Below are positions 29,264 to 39,261 of a stretch of DNA of 64,000 nt, in pieces. This stretch comes from Micavibrio sp. GTDB lineage: Bacteria; Pseudomonadota; Alphaproteobacteria; Micavibrionales; Micavibrionaceae. The stretch lies in assembly GCA_021604545.1 (NCBI GenBank), contig BQJE01000006.1, positions 33,784-97,783 on the forward strand. Direction: 5' to 3'. A program made the position numbers and the translations under genes. The notes below the pieces were generated by a model. The model saw only the letters and a program-made list of their open reading frames with translations, was not told where the DNA came from and searched no databases. Positions within the stretch are counted from its first letter, which is position 1. Each line of letters begins with the position of its first letter.

Positions 29264-29932
29264 ATGTTTTTTACCAAAGAAGAAATTAAAGCCCGCTGGG
29301 CGAAGAAAAGGGCGCCGACGAGACGAAAAGCTGCGCAAAAAGCAGGCTTTGCCCTCGCTTTAGAAATTGCCAATAATGCCCTTTTTGATGTTAAAACTCG
29401 CGATGGAGAAGCTTATATCCTTCATCCTTTGGCAGTTGCTTTTAATAATACAAATTCAATTTCCAAACACACTATTGGTGTTCTCCATGATGTCGTCGAA
29501 GATAGTGATTGGACACTAGAAGACTTACGTGAAGTCGGTTTTAGTGACCGCATAATCCAAGGTGTCGATGCTGTTACAAAGCGCTCGGGCGAGCTTTATT
29601 TTGATTTTATTGAGCGTTGTGGGCAAGCCGAGGAAGACGGCATTGATATTAAGTTGAAAGACCTTGATCATAACTCAAAAGCCAATAGAAACCCCAGCGC
29701 CATGCCTACCGCAAAACAATCCCTAAAGCAGCGGATCTATAATGTCTCTTATTACTATCTTGTTGGTATCAAAACAGAAACTATCAACCCTGGAACACCT
29801 ATGCTTGATTTTCTACTTTCTCATCAAGCTTATGCGGCAGACCCTATAAGTAGTAACGAGCTATTAGAAAAGGGCTCTTCAGATGCAAGACGTTTACCAA
29901 CTCCGGAAAGTCCGCACATCACTACCAACTAA
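29264..29932 (+). CDS. HD-domain protein, RelA/SpoT hydrolase-like
   Basis: 222 residues. A short basic N terminus (KARWAKKRAPTRRKAAQKAG) is followed by an HD-superfamily core resembling the (p)ppGpp hydrolase half of SpoT: AYILHPLAVAF carries the first metal-binding His, TIGVLHDVVEDSDWTLEDLREVGF the HD pair and the following ED, and IKLKDLDHNSKANRNP the later conserved LxDxxHN-like region. No synthetase, TGS or ACT domain follows, so it could act as a small alarmone hydrolase or other nucleotide phosphohydrolase. The last ~50 residues are unlike the family. It is A/T-richer than its neighbours and has no SD; the promoter lies directly before the ATG. Confidence 0.75.
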   Translation: MFFTKEEIKARWAKKRAPTRRKAAQKAGFALALEIANNALFDVKTRDGEAYILHPLAVAFNNTNSISKHTIGVLHDVVEDSDWTLEDLREVGFSDRIIQGVDAVTKRSGELYFDFIERCGQAEEDGIDIKLKDLDHNSKANRNPSAMPTAKQSLKQRIYNVSYYYLVGIKTETINPGTPMLDFLLSHQAYAADPISSNELLEKGSSDARRLPTPESPHITTN

Positions 29933-30299
29933 GTGTCAATCGTTACAAAATCTCTACATCCTCCCAATCTCCGCGTTTAAAACCTTTGACAAGTTAGGAT
30001 ATATTTCCTATAATGTCGGCATGAAAAACGGATCGAGTAAGCCACAAAAACACCCCACCCTGTTCCCCCGCAGGGGGAACTCTTCAGTTTTAGATTATGT
30101 AAAATTAATAAGGAGAATAACAACCAACGAACTGAAGAAAAATTCCTCTAACCCTTTGAAACAAAAGAAAGCAGGAGGGGCCCCCTCCCTCAAATTTACA
30201 AACAAACTGAAGGACATTAATTAATGAAATAAAATCAAAAGTCTACAGGGTGTTCACAGCTGAGATGACAAGCGCGTGTTGATACGTTAAAACCTTCCC
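29933..30299. other. intergenic region with two GC-rich hairpins
   Basis: No supported gene: the open frame at 29883-30224 overlaps the HD gene and has low-complexity codon use. It holds a perfect hairpin TTCCCCC-GCA-GGGGGAA (30063-30079) and the GC-rich inverted repeat at 30174-30188. The tsaD start at 30300 has no recognisable SD. Confidence 0.5.
30174..30188. repeat. GC-rich inverted repeat, copy B
   Basis: GGAGGGG-C-CCCCTCC, sharing GGCCCCCTCCC and the following ACAAACT-like string with copy A at 1466-1485. The adjacent GAAAGCAGGAGGGG also occurs inverted at 9398-9411, within the first 83-bp intergenic repeat. Confidence 0.45.
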
Positions 30300-31388
30300 A
30301 TGAATACTGGCATCAACATCCTCGGCATAGAAACAAGCTGTGACGAAACATCGGCCTCTGTGGTCAATGACAAGCGCGAGATTCTGTCCAATCTCGTCCT
30401 CAGCCAACTAAAAGAACATGAAGCCTTTGGCGGCGTTGTTCCAGAGATTGCCGCCCGCGCCCATATGGAGCATCTCGATACGCTGATCAAGGCCGCCCTG
30501 AAAGACGCCGACCTCTCTTTCGATGAACTCGATGGCGTTGCGGCGACCTGCGGCCCTGGCCTCATCGGCGGGGTGATGGTTGGTATGATGGCTGGTAAGG
30601 CAATTGCCGCTGCCAAGGACATTCCCTTCATTGCCGTTAATCATCTCGAGGGCCATGCCCTCACCCCACGCCTGACGGACAGCATCGAATTTCCCTATTT
30701 GCTGCTGCTGATTTCCGGTGGCCACACGCAAATTCTGGTGACTGAAGATGTCGGCCAGTACAAACGCTGGGGCACAACGCTCGATGATGCCGCTGGTGAG
30801 TGTTTCGACAAATCGGCCAAGCTGATGGGGCTGCCTTATCCCGGCGGGCCCAATCTTGAGAAAATGGCCGCGCAATGCAAAGACCCCGAAAAAGCCCTAA
30901 AGCGCTTCTCACTCCCCCTCCCCATGAAAGGTCGTAAGGGCTGTGATTTTTCCTTTTCAGGCCTTAAAACAGCCATACGTACACATGTGGAAAAACTGCC
31001 CGAGGGTGATTTACAGCAAGAAGACATCGCTGATCTGGCTTATGCGTTTCAGGTTACAATGGCACAAACCCTCTCAAATCGCTGCGAAAGCGCTATGCGG
31101 GATTTCCTCAAGCAATACACAGCCAAAACCCCAACTTTAGTGGTTTCCGGCGGTGTTTCTGCCAATAGCGCTATAAGACAGGCCCTAACCGCCATCACCG
31201 CACGCCATGATATGAACTTATACGCGCCGCCACTGGAATTATGCTCGGATAACGCCGCGATGATCGCCTGGGCCGGGCTGGAACGGCTACAAAAAGGGCT
31301 ACAGGACAATTTTGATTTTAAAGCTCGTCCACGCTGGCCCCTTGACCCGGACGCTGCGCCACGGCAAGGTGCCGGGGTTAAGGCATAA
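30300..31388 (+). CDS. tsaD: tRNA N6-threonylcarbamoyladenosine transferase TsaD
   Basis: Transfers the threonylcarbamoyl group from TC-AMP to A37 of ANN-decoding tRNAs, working with TsaB and TsaE (not in this window). ASKHA fold starting ILGIETSCDETSASVV; metal-binding histidines in NHLEGH (His115 and His119, matching E. coli His111/His115); LLLISGGHTQ; DDAAGECFDKSAKLMGLPYPGGP; and VVSGGVSANSAIR near the C terminus. 362 residues, the bacterial length. No clear SD. It is divergent from the hem operon and 13 bp ahead of gpsA, an arrangement common in Alphaproteobacteria. Confidence 0.96.
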   Translation: MNTGINILGIETSCDETSASVVNDKREILSNLVLSQLKEHEAFGGVVPEIAARAHMEHLDTLIKAALKDADLSFDELDGVAATCGPGLIGGVMVGMMAGKAIAAAKDIPFIAVNHLEGHALTPRLTDSIEFPYLLLLISGGHTQILVTEDVGQYKRWGTTLDDAAGECFDKSAKLMGLPYPGGPNLEKMAAQCKDPEKALKRFSLPLPMKGRKGCDFSFSGLKTAIRTHVEKLPEGDLQQEDIADLAYAFQVTMAQTLSNRCESAMRDFLKQYTAKTPTLVVSGGVSANSAIRQALTAITARHDMNLYAPPLELCSDNAAMIAWAGLERLQKGLQDNFDFKARPRWPLDPDAAPRQGAGVKA

Positions 31389-31401
31389 AAGGGATATGTG
31401 A

Positions 31402-32400
31402 ATGCAGAGCATTGGTGTTATCGGCGCAGGCGCATGGGGAACGGCTCTGGCGCAAGTTCTTTCAAAAAATGGTCGCGACGTCACCATCTGGGCGCGTGAA
31501 CCTGAGACTGTTTCTGCCATCAATGACAAACACGAAAATCCGGTTTTTCTTCCAGACATTCCTTTATCCGAAACACTCAAGGCCACCGATAGTCTGAGCG
31601 AAGTTTCCAAGAACGACATTCTTCTGATCGTTACACCGGCACAACATGTCCGGACGACACTGAAAAATATTAAAGGCGATATTGCTGATGGCAAGCCGGT
31701 GGTTATCTGTTCCAAAGGGATTGAGCTTGATAGCGGGCTCTTGTTGTCACAGGTTGCTGAAGACGTCGTACCCAATGCTACCACCGCCATCATGACCGGG
31801 CCCACTTTCGCCCATGAAGTGGCAAAGGGCCTTCCCGCCGCCGTCACTATCGCAACAGCGGACAAAGATGTTGCACGCGAGCTACAGGAAGCGCTCGGTG
31901 TGAAGCATTTCCGCCCCTATATCACTGACGACGTTATCGGCACGCAGCTTGGCGGCGCAATTAAAAACGTCATCGCCATTGCCTGCGGTATTGTTTACGG
32001 GCTAAAGCTTGGAGAAAATGCGCGCGCAGCATTGCTCACACGTGGCGTTGCTGAAATTGCCCGACTCGGCGTTGCGATGGATGCAAAAAAGGAAACACTG
32101 CTCGGCATGTGTGGTATTGGTGATCTGATGCTGACCTGCTCATCTATGCAATCGCGCAATTTTTCACTGGGCGCGGCGCTGGGCGAAGGCAAAACGCTCG
32201 AGGAAATTCTGGGGCCACGCAAGGAAGTCACAGAGGGCGTTCATACCGCCAAAGCCACGCTGGCACTGGCAAAGAAGCATGCCGTTGACATGCCCATCAC
32301 CGAAGGCGTTAATAGATGTCTCAACGAAGGTGTCAGCATTGAAGAAGCGATTGAAGAAATGCTGAACAGACCCTTTGGTTATGAAATGACAGGGAAATAA
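31402..32400 (+). CDS. gpsA: NAD(P)H-dependent glycerol-3-phosphate dehydrogenase
   Basis: Reduces dihydroxyacetone phosphate to sn-glycerol 3-phosphate for phospholipid synthesis. Rossmann motif GAGAWGTALAQVL at the N terminus, VICSKGIE, MTGPTFAHEVAKGLPAAVTIA, and the catalytic-lysine region GGAIKNVIAIACGIVYGLKLGENARAAL followed by GIGDLMLTCSS. 332 residues, the usual length. It is 13 bp after tsaD and followed by a small membrane protein gene 15 bp later, so it lies in an operon. Confidence 0.96.
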   Translation: MQSIGVIGAGAWGTALAQVLSKNGRDVTIWAREPETVSAINDKHENPVFLPDIPLSETLKATDSLSEVSKNDILLIVTPAQHVRTTLKNIKGDIADGKPVVICSKGIELDSGLLLSQVAEDVVPNATTAIMTGPTFAHEVAKGLPAAVTIATADKDVARELQEALGVKHFRPYITDDVIGTQLGGAIKNVIAIACGIVYGLKLGENARAALLTRGVAEIARLGVAMDAKKETLLGMCGIGDLMLTCSSMQSRNFSLGAALGEGKTLEEILGPRKEVTEGVHTAKATLALAKKHAVDMPITEGVNRCLNEGVSIEEAIEEMLNRPFGYEMTGK

Positions 32401-32415
32401 AAAAGGAGAGTTATT

Positions 32416-32841
32416 ATGCATTGCCCCATTACAGGCATTAATATTCCACGCTACCTTGCCGCCGCTCTGGCCGGCTTTGTTTTTATCTTTGCTTTTGATT
32501 TTCTTGTACACGGCAATCTTTTGATGGATTTGTACGAACAAACCAGTGAACTCTGGCGTGCGCCAGAAGACATGGTAATGCCATGGATGATGGGCACGCA
32601 AATCCTAATCGCCCTCATCACCGCCTTCATATATGCATGCGGTTGCTGCGATAAAGAAGGCAAAGGCATAAAATGCGGCATTGGTTTTGGTATCAAAATC
32701 GGCCTGTTGATGGCTGTCCTGATGGCCGCCTCCTATGCCTGGATGCCAATCCCACTGGCACTTGCACTTGGTTGGGCTGGCGCAGGACTGGGAACCGGCC
32801 TTGGGCTGGGGATTATCTTTTCATTGGTTTACAAAAAGTAG
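32416..32841 (+). CDS. small integral membrane protein
   Basis: 141 residues with about four hydrophobic helices (about 11-30, 57-76, 87-107, 112-135); short loops contain NLLMDLYEQTSELWRAPEDM and the cysteine-rich CGCCDKEGKG. The pattern, with a polar Trp-containing first loop, resembles small DUF1761-like membrane proteins, but I cannot confirm the family. AAAGGAGAG sits 7-15 nt upstream of ATG 32416. It lies between gpsA and the EVE gene, with 3 bp to the latter. Function unknown. Confidence 0.75.
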   Translation: MHCPITGINIPRYLAAALAGFVFIFAFDFLVHGNLLMDLYEQTSELWRAPEDMVMPWMMGTQILIALITAFIYACGCCDKEGKGIKCGIGFGIKIGLLMAVLMAASYAWMPIPLALALGWAGAGLGTGLGLGIIFSLVYKK

Positions 32842-32844
32842 AGC

Positions 32845-33252
32845 ATGGCTTACTGGCTGGTAAAATCCGAACCGTTCAAATATTCATGGGATGAGATGGT
32901 GAACGACGGCACCACTTATTGGGATGGTGTGCGTAATTACCAAGCCTCCAATAATATGAAGGCGATGAAAAAAGGCGATGAGTGTTTTTTCTATCACTCC
33001 AATGAAGGCAAAGAAATTGTCGGCATAGTGAAAGTGGTCAAAGAATATTACCCCGACCATACCGATGAAAAAGGCCGTTTTGGGATGGTGGATGTAAAGA
33101 CTGTAAAGCCCTTGAAAAAGTCCGTTACCTTAAAAGAGATAAAAGAAACGAAATCTCTAGAAACTATGGCGCTGGTGCGCCAGTCACGCCTGTCCGTTTG
33201 CCCTGTTGCAGACAAGGAATGGAAAACGATTTGTAAAATGGGTGGCATTTAA
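32845..33252 (+). CDS. EVE-domain protein
   Basis: 135 residues, one complete EVE domain (PUA-like fold): MAYWLVKSEPFKYSWDEM at the start, WDGVRNYQASNNMKAMKKGDECFFYHS with the aromatic cage/binding residues, then GIVKVVKEYYPDHTDE and a LVRQSRLSVCPV end. EVE proteins bind modified bases in DNA or RNA; in Alphaproteobacteria a stand-alone copy commonly follows the tsaD-gpsA genes, as here. It is translated almost directly after the membrane protein (3 bp) and overlaps the convergent pentapeptide-repeat gene by 4 bp. Confidence 0.92.
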   Translation: MAYWLVKSEPFKYSWDEMVNDGTTYWDGVRNYQASNNMKAMKKGDECFFYHSNEGKEIVGIVKVVKEYYPDHTDEKGRFGMVDVKTVKPLKKSVTLKEIKETKSLETMALVRQSRLSVCPVADKEWKTICKMGGI

Positions 33253-33992
33253 GCGGCAGGCGCAAAAACTTGTTTTTCTTCAGCGCAATCTTCAACTTTT
33301 TTGGGCTGCAGAAGGTAAGCAGCAACCAGGCCTGCCTCTTGCACAATATCTGCAAAACGAACTGTTTTTGTCTTTTCTGCTAACCCATCAAAAAAGTCTG
33401 ACAACTTATATCCGGTTGCAGGATAGTTCGGATCCACATAAGGGTAACCACCCTTGTCATGCAAAAAACCGATAACTTCCTGCCCGTCATTAAGATAAAA
33501 ACGTGCACCCTTAGGGATTTCCGCCGGGCGACCATCAGCCTTGTAATAAGACTCAAAGGGTAATTTCGTGTTATCTAACAACGCACCATTAAGATTGGTA
33601 TGGATCATCGTAGCTTGGCGCAAATCGGCACCCGTAAAATCAGCGCCAGTAAAGTCTCCCTGACTTAAGTTTGCAAAGACTAAATTCGTCTCCTGCATAT
33701 CGATGCCTTGCATTTGAGCTTCAAAGAAATTAACGCTTTTAAAATTAGCACCACGCAAACCAAACCCCTTTAGCTCGCTGCCGTACATCTTAAGCTCATT
33801 TATTTTAACAATATGTTCAGGAGACACCTGTGGATACATGTCCTGGGTTTTTTTTAGGGTATTTTCCAGCTCAGCTCTGAATTCATTACGACGTGCATTT
33901 AGAACATTTTCCTGCAGGCTCTTTTCTGCTTTTGTTTTTTTTGCTTCTCGAATTTTTTGACGTCTTTTTTCTAGTACGTTTCTGTTTTTCAT
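33249..33992 (-). CDS. pentapeptide-repeat protein
   Basis: 247 residues from ATG 33992 (GGAGAAAG just upstream; ATG 34004 also in frame). A very basic helical N terminus (about 1-50) is followed by pentapeptide repeats at about 70-145: ELKGFGLRGANFKSVNFFEAQ, then ANLSQGDFTGADFTGADLRQA, NLNGALLDNT. These A(D/N)LxX units build a right-handed beta helix. A C-terminal region with QEVIGFLHDKGGYPYVDPNYPATGYK is of unknown fold. No signal peptide. Pentapeptide proteins act as scaffolds, a few as DNA mimics that protect gyrase; nothing here indicates which. Confidence 0.82.
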   Translation of the reverse strand: MKNRNVLEKRRQKIREAKKTKAEKSLQENVLNARRNEFRAELENTLKKTQDMYPQVSPEHIVKINELKMYGSELKGFGLRGANFKSVNFFEAQMQGIDMQETNLVFANLSQGDFTGADFTGADLRQATMIHTNLNGALLDNTKLPFESYYKADGRPAEIPKGARFYLNDGQEVIGFLHDKGGYPYVDPNYPATGYKLSDFFDGLAEKTKTVRFADIVQEAGLVAAYLLQPKKVEDCAEEKQVFAPAA

Positions 33993-34185
33993 CTTTCTCC
34001 ACACTTTCCTGTCATAACAAAATATAATGCAGTATATTTACATAATTAATACCTTTGGGTCAAATTTCATGGATGAATTTTATGCTGCGCTGCATAAAAA
34101 ACCTCCTATATATTTGCTTTTACAGGGATTTATGCTAAAACCCAGCTCAGATGAATATGTATAGGGTAATGCTCAGGGAAAAAAT

Positions 34186-36111
34186 ATGACCGAAACATTT
34201 GCGCCACCGCAGGACATCCTGAACCACGTCACGATTACCGAAGCCCAGTATGAAGAGCTCTATAAACGCTCTGTCGAAGACCCTGAAAAATTCTGGGCCG
34301 AGATGGGAGAGCGCATCGACTGGTTCAAAAAACCAACCAAAATTAAAAATACCAGCTTCAAAGACGACGTCTCTATCAAGTGGTACGAAGATGGCACATT
34401 GAATGCCTGTTACAACTGTGTTGACCGCCATGTCGAAGACAAAGCGAAATGCACAGCCCTGATTTGGGAAGGGGACGAACCCGGTCAGGACAAACGCATT
34501 ACCTATGGCGAGCTTAAAGATGAAGTGTGCCGCCTTGCGAACCTGTTAAAAGAACGCGGCGTAAAAAAAGGCGACCGCGTCACCATCTATATGCCGATGG
34601 TACCCGAAGCCGTTTACTCGATGCTGGCCTGTGCGCGGATCGGTGCAGTACACTCCGTGGTTTTCGCCGGGTTTTCACCAGATTCACTCAAAGACCGTAT
34701 CCTTGATTGTGGCTCTACTGTTGTTATCACAGCCGATGAGGGCCTGCGCGGCGGCAAAAAAGTTCCACTTAAGGCCAATACTGATAAGGCGCTGGAAAGC
34801 TGCCCGAATGTGCATACGGTTCTGGTGCTGCGTCATACGGGTGGCGACATCGACTGGCATGAAGAACGTGATATCGAAGGCGCGGCTGTGAATGACCAAT
34901 CAACCGATTGCCCATGCGAAGAAATGAACGCCGAAGACCCTCTGTTTATTCTCTACACTTCTGGCTCAACCGGAAAACCAAAGGGCGTACTACACACCAC
35001 CGGCGGCTATATGGTTTATACGTCGCTCACCCATGAATATGTGTTCGATTATAAACCCGGCGAAGTTTACTGGTGCACAGCTGATGTCGGCTGGGTTACA
35101 GGACATTCCTATATTGTCTACGGACCGCTTGCCAATGGCGCGATCAGCCTTGTTTACGAAGGCGTTCCCAATTACCCCGACTGGTCACGGTTTTGGCAAG
35201 TTGTCGACAAACATAATGTCAGCATTTTCTATACAGCCCCCACCGCCATCCGCGCAATTTTACGCGAAGGTGATGATTTTGTAAAAAAGACCAAGCGTAA
35301 ATCCTTACGCATTCTCGGCACCGTTGGTGAGCCGATCAATCACGAGGCCTGGATGTGGTATCACGATGTGGTCGGCGAAGGACGCTGCCCGGTGATCGAC
35401 ACATGGTGGCAAACAGAAACTGGCGGACATATGATTACACCCCTGCCCTGCCATACGCTTAAGCCCGGGTCAGCTAGCAAACCGTTTTTTGGTATTCAAC
35501 CAATTATCGTTGATGGCGAAGGGAAAAAACTTGATGGTGCATGCGAGGGAAATCTTTGTATCGCGGATTCATGGCCTGGTCAGATGCGCACCCTGTTTGG
35601 CGACCATGAGCGTTTTGCGCAAACCTATTTTTCAACGTTTAATGGGCTGTATTTTACCGGTGACGGGGCGCGGCGTGACAAGGATGGCTATTACTGGATA
35701 ACGGGCCGTGTTGATGACGTGATCAATGTCTCCGGTCATCGTCTTGGCACCGCTGAAATTGAAAGTGCCATTAACGAACACGAAGAAGTCGCCGAAAGCG
35801 CCGTTGTTGGCTACCCACACGACGTTAAAGGCCAGGGTATTTACGCCTACATCATCCTGAATGAGGGCGCACAGCCAAATGAAGAGCTAAAAAAAGAAGT
35901 CATCGAAACCGTGCGCCGGATCATTGGTCCGATTGCCACACCTGATGTTATTCAGATTACGCACGGCCTACCCAAGACGCGCTCCGGAAAAATTATGCGC
36001 CGCATCCTGCGCAAAATTGCCGCCAATGAATTTGAAAATCTTGGTGATACATCCACCCTCGCCGACCCGGCTGTCGTGGATGATCTGATTGAGAACCGGC
36101 AAAAAGCCTAA
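34186..36111 (+). CDS. acs: acetyl-CoA synthetase
   Basis: AMP-forming acetate-CoA ligase, 641 residues. Motifs: [19 protein letters not shown] (P-loop, from residue 257), [15 protein letters not shown] (acetate pocket including Trp), [31 protein letters not shown] (hinge), and [11 protein letters not shown] with catalytic, acetylation-sensitive Lys602 (Lys609 in the Salmonella enzyme). It feeds acetate into acetyl-CoA. AGGGA stands before ATG 34186. It is monocistronic: its last 4 bp overlap the convergent O-antigen-ligase-like gene. Confidence 0.97.
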   Translation: MTETFAPPQDILNHVTITEAQYEELYKRSVEDPEKFWAEMGERIDWFKKPTKIKNTSFKDDVSIKWYEDGTLNACYNCVDRHVEDKAKCTALIWEGDEPGQDKRITYGELKDEVCRLANLLKERGVKKGDRVTIYMPMVPEAVYSMLACARIGAVHSVVFAGFSPDSLKDRILDCGSTVVITADEGLRGGKKVPLKANTDKALESCPNVHTVLVLRHTGGDIDWHEERDIEGAAVNDQSTDCPCEEMNAEDPLFILYTSGSTGKPKGVLHTTGGYMVYTSLTHEYVFDYKPGEVYWCTADVGWVTGHSYIVYGPLANGAISLVYEGVPNYPDWSRFWQVVDKHNVSIFYTAPTAIRAILREGDDFVKKTKRKSLRILGTVGEPINHEAWMWYHDVVGEGRCPVIDTWWQTETGGHMITPLPCHTLKPGSASKPFFGIQPIIVDGEGKKLDGACEGNLCIADSWPGQMRTLFGDHERFAQTYFSTFNGLYFTGDGARRDKDGYYWITGRVDDVINVSGHRLGTAEIESAINEHEEVAESAVVGYPHDVKGQGIYAYIILNEGAQPNEELKKEVIETVRRIIGPIATPDVIQITHGLPKTRSGKIMRRILRKIAANEFENLGDTSTLADPAVVDDLIENRQKA

Positions 36112-38048
36112 TTCGCCACCAACCCATACCGTATCGCCCGCTTGCGCGCCTCTTCGATAATCCGGTCATGCGCCACTTTATCTCCCATCTGCATCTTTAC
36201 CTGCGCCAACGCCGTCAGGAAATTAACATCCGGCTGGCCCTTCACTGCCGGCCAGCGCGTCCCGTCCTCCAGCACAGCCAACGCCTTATCCAACTCACCC
36301 TGTTTGCTGTAAAGATTGGCCAGCGCCACGCGCGTGTCAACCGCTAAAGGGTTCGCCTTTATGACCCGTGCGAACAAAACAGCGGCTTTATCCGTACCAC
36401 CTTGTACAAACACACCATCAACAATCATATAAAGCCGCGCTCGCAAATCCCAGATCCGTGTATGAGCGGGGTTACGCTTTTCCGCTTCATCAAGAAAATA
36501 TATTGCCTCCTCATAGGTCTGGCTCGCCTTTTCAGGATTCATTTTTCTGATCCCGCCCCACAAATCATCAATACGAAAACGCGCTTCATATTCAAAGTAG
36601 CGCTCGTAGCTATCCGGTGCCCAGAACTTTACCTGCTCCATTTTTGCACGCGCTATTTCTTTTTCACCCGTATAGGTCTTGGCCGTTACTTCATTCATAA
36701 TGTGAATAGCCGCAGCCGAACGCACACACCAGCCACCTATAACAATCACAACAAGAGAGACAGCCACCGACGACGTCAAAAACGTTGCGCGTGAAGGCAC
36801 AAAAGAAACACGCTCATATCCATCGTCCAGAGCTTTTTCCGTTTTGATATACCAGTACGCCAACAACGTCGCCAAAGGCACCAATATCCCCGGCATATAA
36901 AGATGAAACGTCAGATGCGTATGCAGACTTAAAGCCAACATACCGCAAAACGTACCCATAATTTGCAGCTTCAAACGCTCATTACTCGCGGCACGAGCCG
37001 CCGTAATTGTCCTCAGCAACACACAAATCAAAATGCCGTAAAACAACACATAGGTCAGAACCCCTGTTTCGGCCCAGAGTTGCAATGGATCCATATGTGC
37101 AAAAAAACCATCACTAAGATCAGAGTGGTCGCGATAACCCGGGTAGTAATAAAAAAACGTCCCCAATCCGGTACCAAGCCAGAAATTATCCTTCACCATC
37201 TCCCATGTCGATCCCCAGAGCAACAACCGATCAACAACACTGTGCAGCTCCATGAAATTGCCCAATCCCATCAAATTTCCATGCAAAACACCATTGCCGT
37301 AAACATTAATCAAAGTCGGCACAAGACCAACCATTACCACGACAAGCGTAAACTTTTTCCAGGCAGTCTTCCCCGCTCCCCACAACACAAAAGGAAGAAG
37401 CACACAAGCGCTCATGGCACAGGCAACAAAAGCCCCCCGGCTTTGCGTTACAATAAGTGCAGAATAAAAAACAAGCAGCGCAAGACCGGATAAAATAGTG
37501 GACTTTCTTTCTTTCGATGCAAAAAACATCGCCAGCGCCGGCAACAACGCCATCTCAAACAGCCCCGCCAGATTATTGGGGTTGAGCATTGGATGATGAA
37601 TGCGCGGACCATAAGTTTCAAACAGAAAGAAAAACTGAATCAAGGCCCAAAGCGCAAACGCACCAATCATAATCCCGACAGCCATTGCATGCACGCGCAG
37701 AGATTTTTGTGGCTCCGGCGCCAAAATAAGAACCAGAAATAAGGCCGGCAAAACACTAATAAGGATCGTAAAAAAAGTACTTAGATTGGGAACACTTGAC
37801 CAGAAATGGCCAAGGAACAACCAGAGCCAGAACAACCCAACAAAGGCGACCGTTGACGTTTTCGGAACACCCCAGCCATCTTTAAAATTCGGATAAAGCG
37901 TTATCGCGGCAAATAAAAGAAGGCTAATAACCGCCGGGGCAAAAAGGATGCTGTCCGTACCGATAAAAAAAACGCTTAAACCAAAACCACCCAGTAAAAG
38001 CGGTGCGGACATTACCCATGGCAGGGATAAATATCTTTTGAATGGCAA
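36108..38048 (-). CDS. O-antigen ligase-like membrane protein with C-terminal TPRs
   Basis: 646 residues. The first ~430 contain about twelve hydrophobic segments. Around residues 170-320 come [32 protein letters not shown] and a periplasmic loop with [44 protein letters not shown], the typical Wzy_C/WaaL signature with its conserved His-containing loop. The last ~170 residues are TPR-like ([31 protein letters not shown]), a combination seen in pilin- and exopolysaccharide-type ligases. The start is TTG 38048, placed 3 bp after the GapR stop; ATG at codon 13 is an alternative. It is co-directional with gapR and probably co-transcribed. Confidence 0.85.
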   Translation of the reverse strand: MPFKRYLSLPWVMSAPLLLGGFGLSVFFIGTDSILFAPAVISLLLFAAITLYPNFKDGWGVPKTSTVAFVGLFWLWLFLGHFWSSVPNLSTFFTILISVLPALFLVLILAPEPQKSLRVHAMAVGIMIGAFALWALIQFFFLFETYGPRIHHPMLNPNNLAGLFEMALLPALAMFFASKERKSTILSGLALLVFYSALIVTQSRGAFVACAMSACVLLPFVLWGAGKTAWKKFTLVVVMVGLVPTLINVYGNGVLHGNLMGLGNFMELHSVVDRLLLWGSTWEMVKDNFWLGTGLGTFFYYYPGYRDHSDLSDGFFAHMDPLQLWAETGVLTYVLFYGILICVLLRTITAARAASNERLKLQIMGTFCGMLALSLHTHLTFHLYMPGILVPLATLLAYWYIKTEKALDDGYERVSFVPSRATFLTSSVAVSLVVIVIGGWCVRSAAAIHIMNEVTAKTYTGEKEIARAKMEQVKFWAPDSYERYFEYEARFRIDDLWGGIRKMNPEKASQTYEEAIYFLDEAEKRNPAHTRIWDLRARLYMIVDGVFVQGGTDKAAVLFARVIKANPLAVDTRVALANLYSKQGELDKALAVLEDGTRWPAVKGQPDVNFLTALAQVKMQMGDKVAHDRIIEEARKRAIRYGLVAN

Positions 38049-38050
38049 TA

Positions 38051-38362
38051 CTACACCATTCCAATGGCGGACTTATAAAGCTCCAGAATCGCATCTTCTT
38101 CCTGACGCTTTTCCGGCTCCATTTTGCGCAGCTTAACAATTCGGCGGATGGTTTTAACATCAAACCCAACACCCTTGGCTTCGGCATAAACTTCCTTGAT
38201 ATCATCCGCTAATGCCGTTTTTTCTTCCTCAAGGCCTTCAACCCGTTGTAAAAACGACACCAGACGCTTACCCGCAACGCCACCGGTATCCTGCGCGCCT
38301 GAACCCTTTTCCTCCTCGCCTTCCTCGGAAGACGCGGGAAAGCTTGCCACATTTTCTGACAT
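38051..38362 (-). CDS. gapR: GapR-family (DUF2312) DNA-binding protein
   Basis: 103 residues from ATG 38362 with SD AAGGAG; a longer frame from 38395 has no SD. After an acidic tail-like N terminus (SSEEGEEEKGSGAQ), the C-terminal 75 residues LVSFLQRVEGLEEEKTALADDIKEVYAEAKGVGFDVKTIRRIVKLRKM match the conserved DUF2312/GapR coiled coil. In Caulobacter, GapR is a nucleoid-associated protein that binds overtwisted AT-rich DNA ahead of replication and transcription forks. The acidic N-terminal extension is longer than in the Caulobacter protein. Strong alphaproteobacterial marker. Confidence 0.92.
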   Translation of the reverse strand: MSENVASFPASSEEGEEEKGSGAQDTGGVAGKRLVSFLQRVEGLEEEKTALADDIKEVYAEAKGVGFDVKTIRRIVKLRKMEPEKRQEEDAILELYKSAIGMV

Positions 38363-38440
38363 CTCAAACTCCTTATAATGATTCGTAATGGACAAATTGT
38401 AATGAAATATCAGACAAGGATAAGTCTTTTTTGAAAGTTT

Positions 38441-39118
38441 TTATTTCTTATCCAGCTTTTGTATCTTGCCGCTCCAACTCTCAATCAAAATCTTGTGCTC
38501 GTTATCAGCATCCTTTGAACGCCCCACCTGTATTGTAACACGCACCATTTGATTGACCGGGGTCACCTGTTTTTTATAATTTTCCATCTCACGGTCCATA
38601 TAGCTAGCCATAAGTGTTGTCTCATAAAGCCAACGGTAGCGATTCTCAACAGAGCCCTCATTCAAAAGCAGGGGCGCATGTTGGACAAAGCTGCGAATAT
38701 GATATTTCTCTGACTCCAGAACTTTGATAATGCCGCTTTCCTGCAGAAATGCCAGATATTCCTTATGTCCGGGCTCATCAAAATAGGAGGTTGTTCCCTT
38801 TAGCTCTTCTTGAAAATTTCCGCTTTCAAAAGTCATACCCTCGGACACAGCCTGCATCAGCCATTCTCCGATTTCACGGTTGCCACGATGGGCAACATTC
38901 AGAGGTAACCCCTCTTTTGTCTTAGTTTCTTCACTCAAAGACGGATCTTCATAAGCAAAAGGAGCTATGAGCGTGTCCTCCGGTTTTGGTCCATTGTCTT
39001 TTTTTCCAAAAATACCGGGCAGAAGCGCCTCAAGAAAGCCCTTCTTGGCATAAGCTGGCTCTGAACCCAGAGCAAATACAGCCAATACGACAGTAAGAAT
39101 AATAATTTTTTTCTTCAT
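38441..39118 (-). CDS. DotI/IcmL-like secreted protein
   Basis: 225 residues from ATG 39118, which has AGGAG upstream; a longer frame from 39184 would bury the signal peptide. Signal peptide MKKKIIILTVVLAVFALGSEPAYA, then a linker. The domain at about 75-225 (IGEWLMQAVSEGMTFESGNFQEELKGTTSYF, GHKEYLAFLQESGIIKVLES, then WLYETTLMASYM and VTIQVGRS) matches the periplasmic fold of DotI/IcmL from type IVB secretion and of IncI TraM. The usual N-terminal membrane anchor is replaced by a cleavable signal. No other dot/icm gene is in the window, so a secretion role is inferred from fold only. Confidence 0.65.
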   Translation of the reverse strand: MKKKIIILTVVLAVFALGSEPAYAKKGFLEALLPGIFGKKDNGPKPEDTLIAPFAYEDPSLSEETKTKEGLPLNVAHRGNREIGEWLMQAVSEGMTFESGNFQEELKGTTSYFDEPGHKEYLAFLQESGIIKVLESEKYHIRSFVQHAPLLLNEGSVENRYRWLYETTLMASYMDREMENYKKQVTPVNQMVRVTIQVGRSKDADNEHKILIESWSGKIQKLDKK

Positions 39119-39261
39119 AACAACTCCTGCAACCTCCCTACATTGCATCACATTTTCTATAGCCCTGTCCATAAAAGCCTTCAAAAGTAAAAAATATTAT
39201 ATTCCTGCAAAGAAGCTCTTTTTGCTGGACATTTGTATGGCCAAAGCCAAGTTTACACATC

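Noticed and set aside
29883..30224. 113-codon open frame overlapping the end of the HD gene
   Set aside because: It overlaps a better supported gene, has no SD, and reads through GC palindromes and low-complexity sequence.
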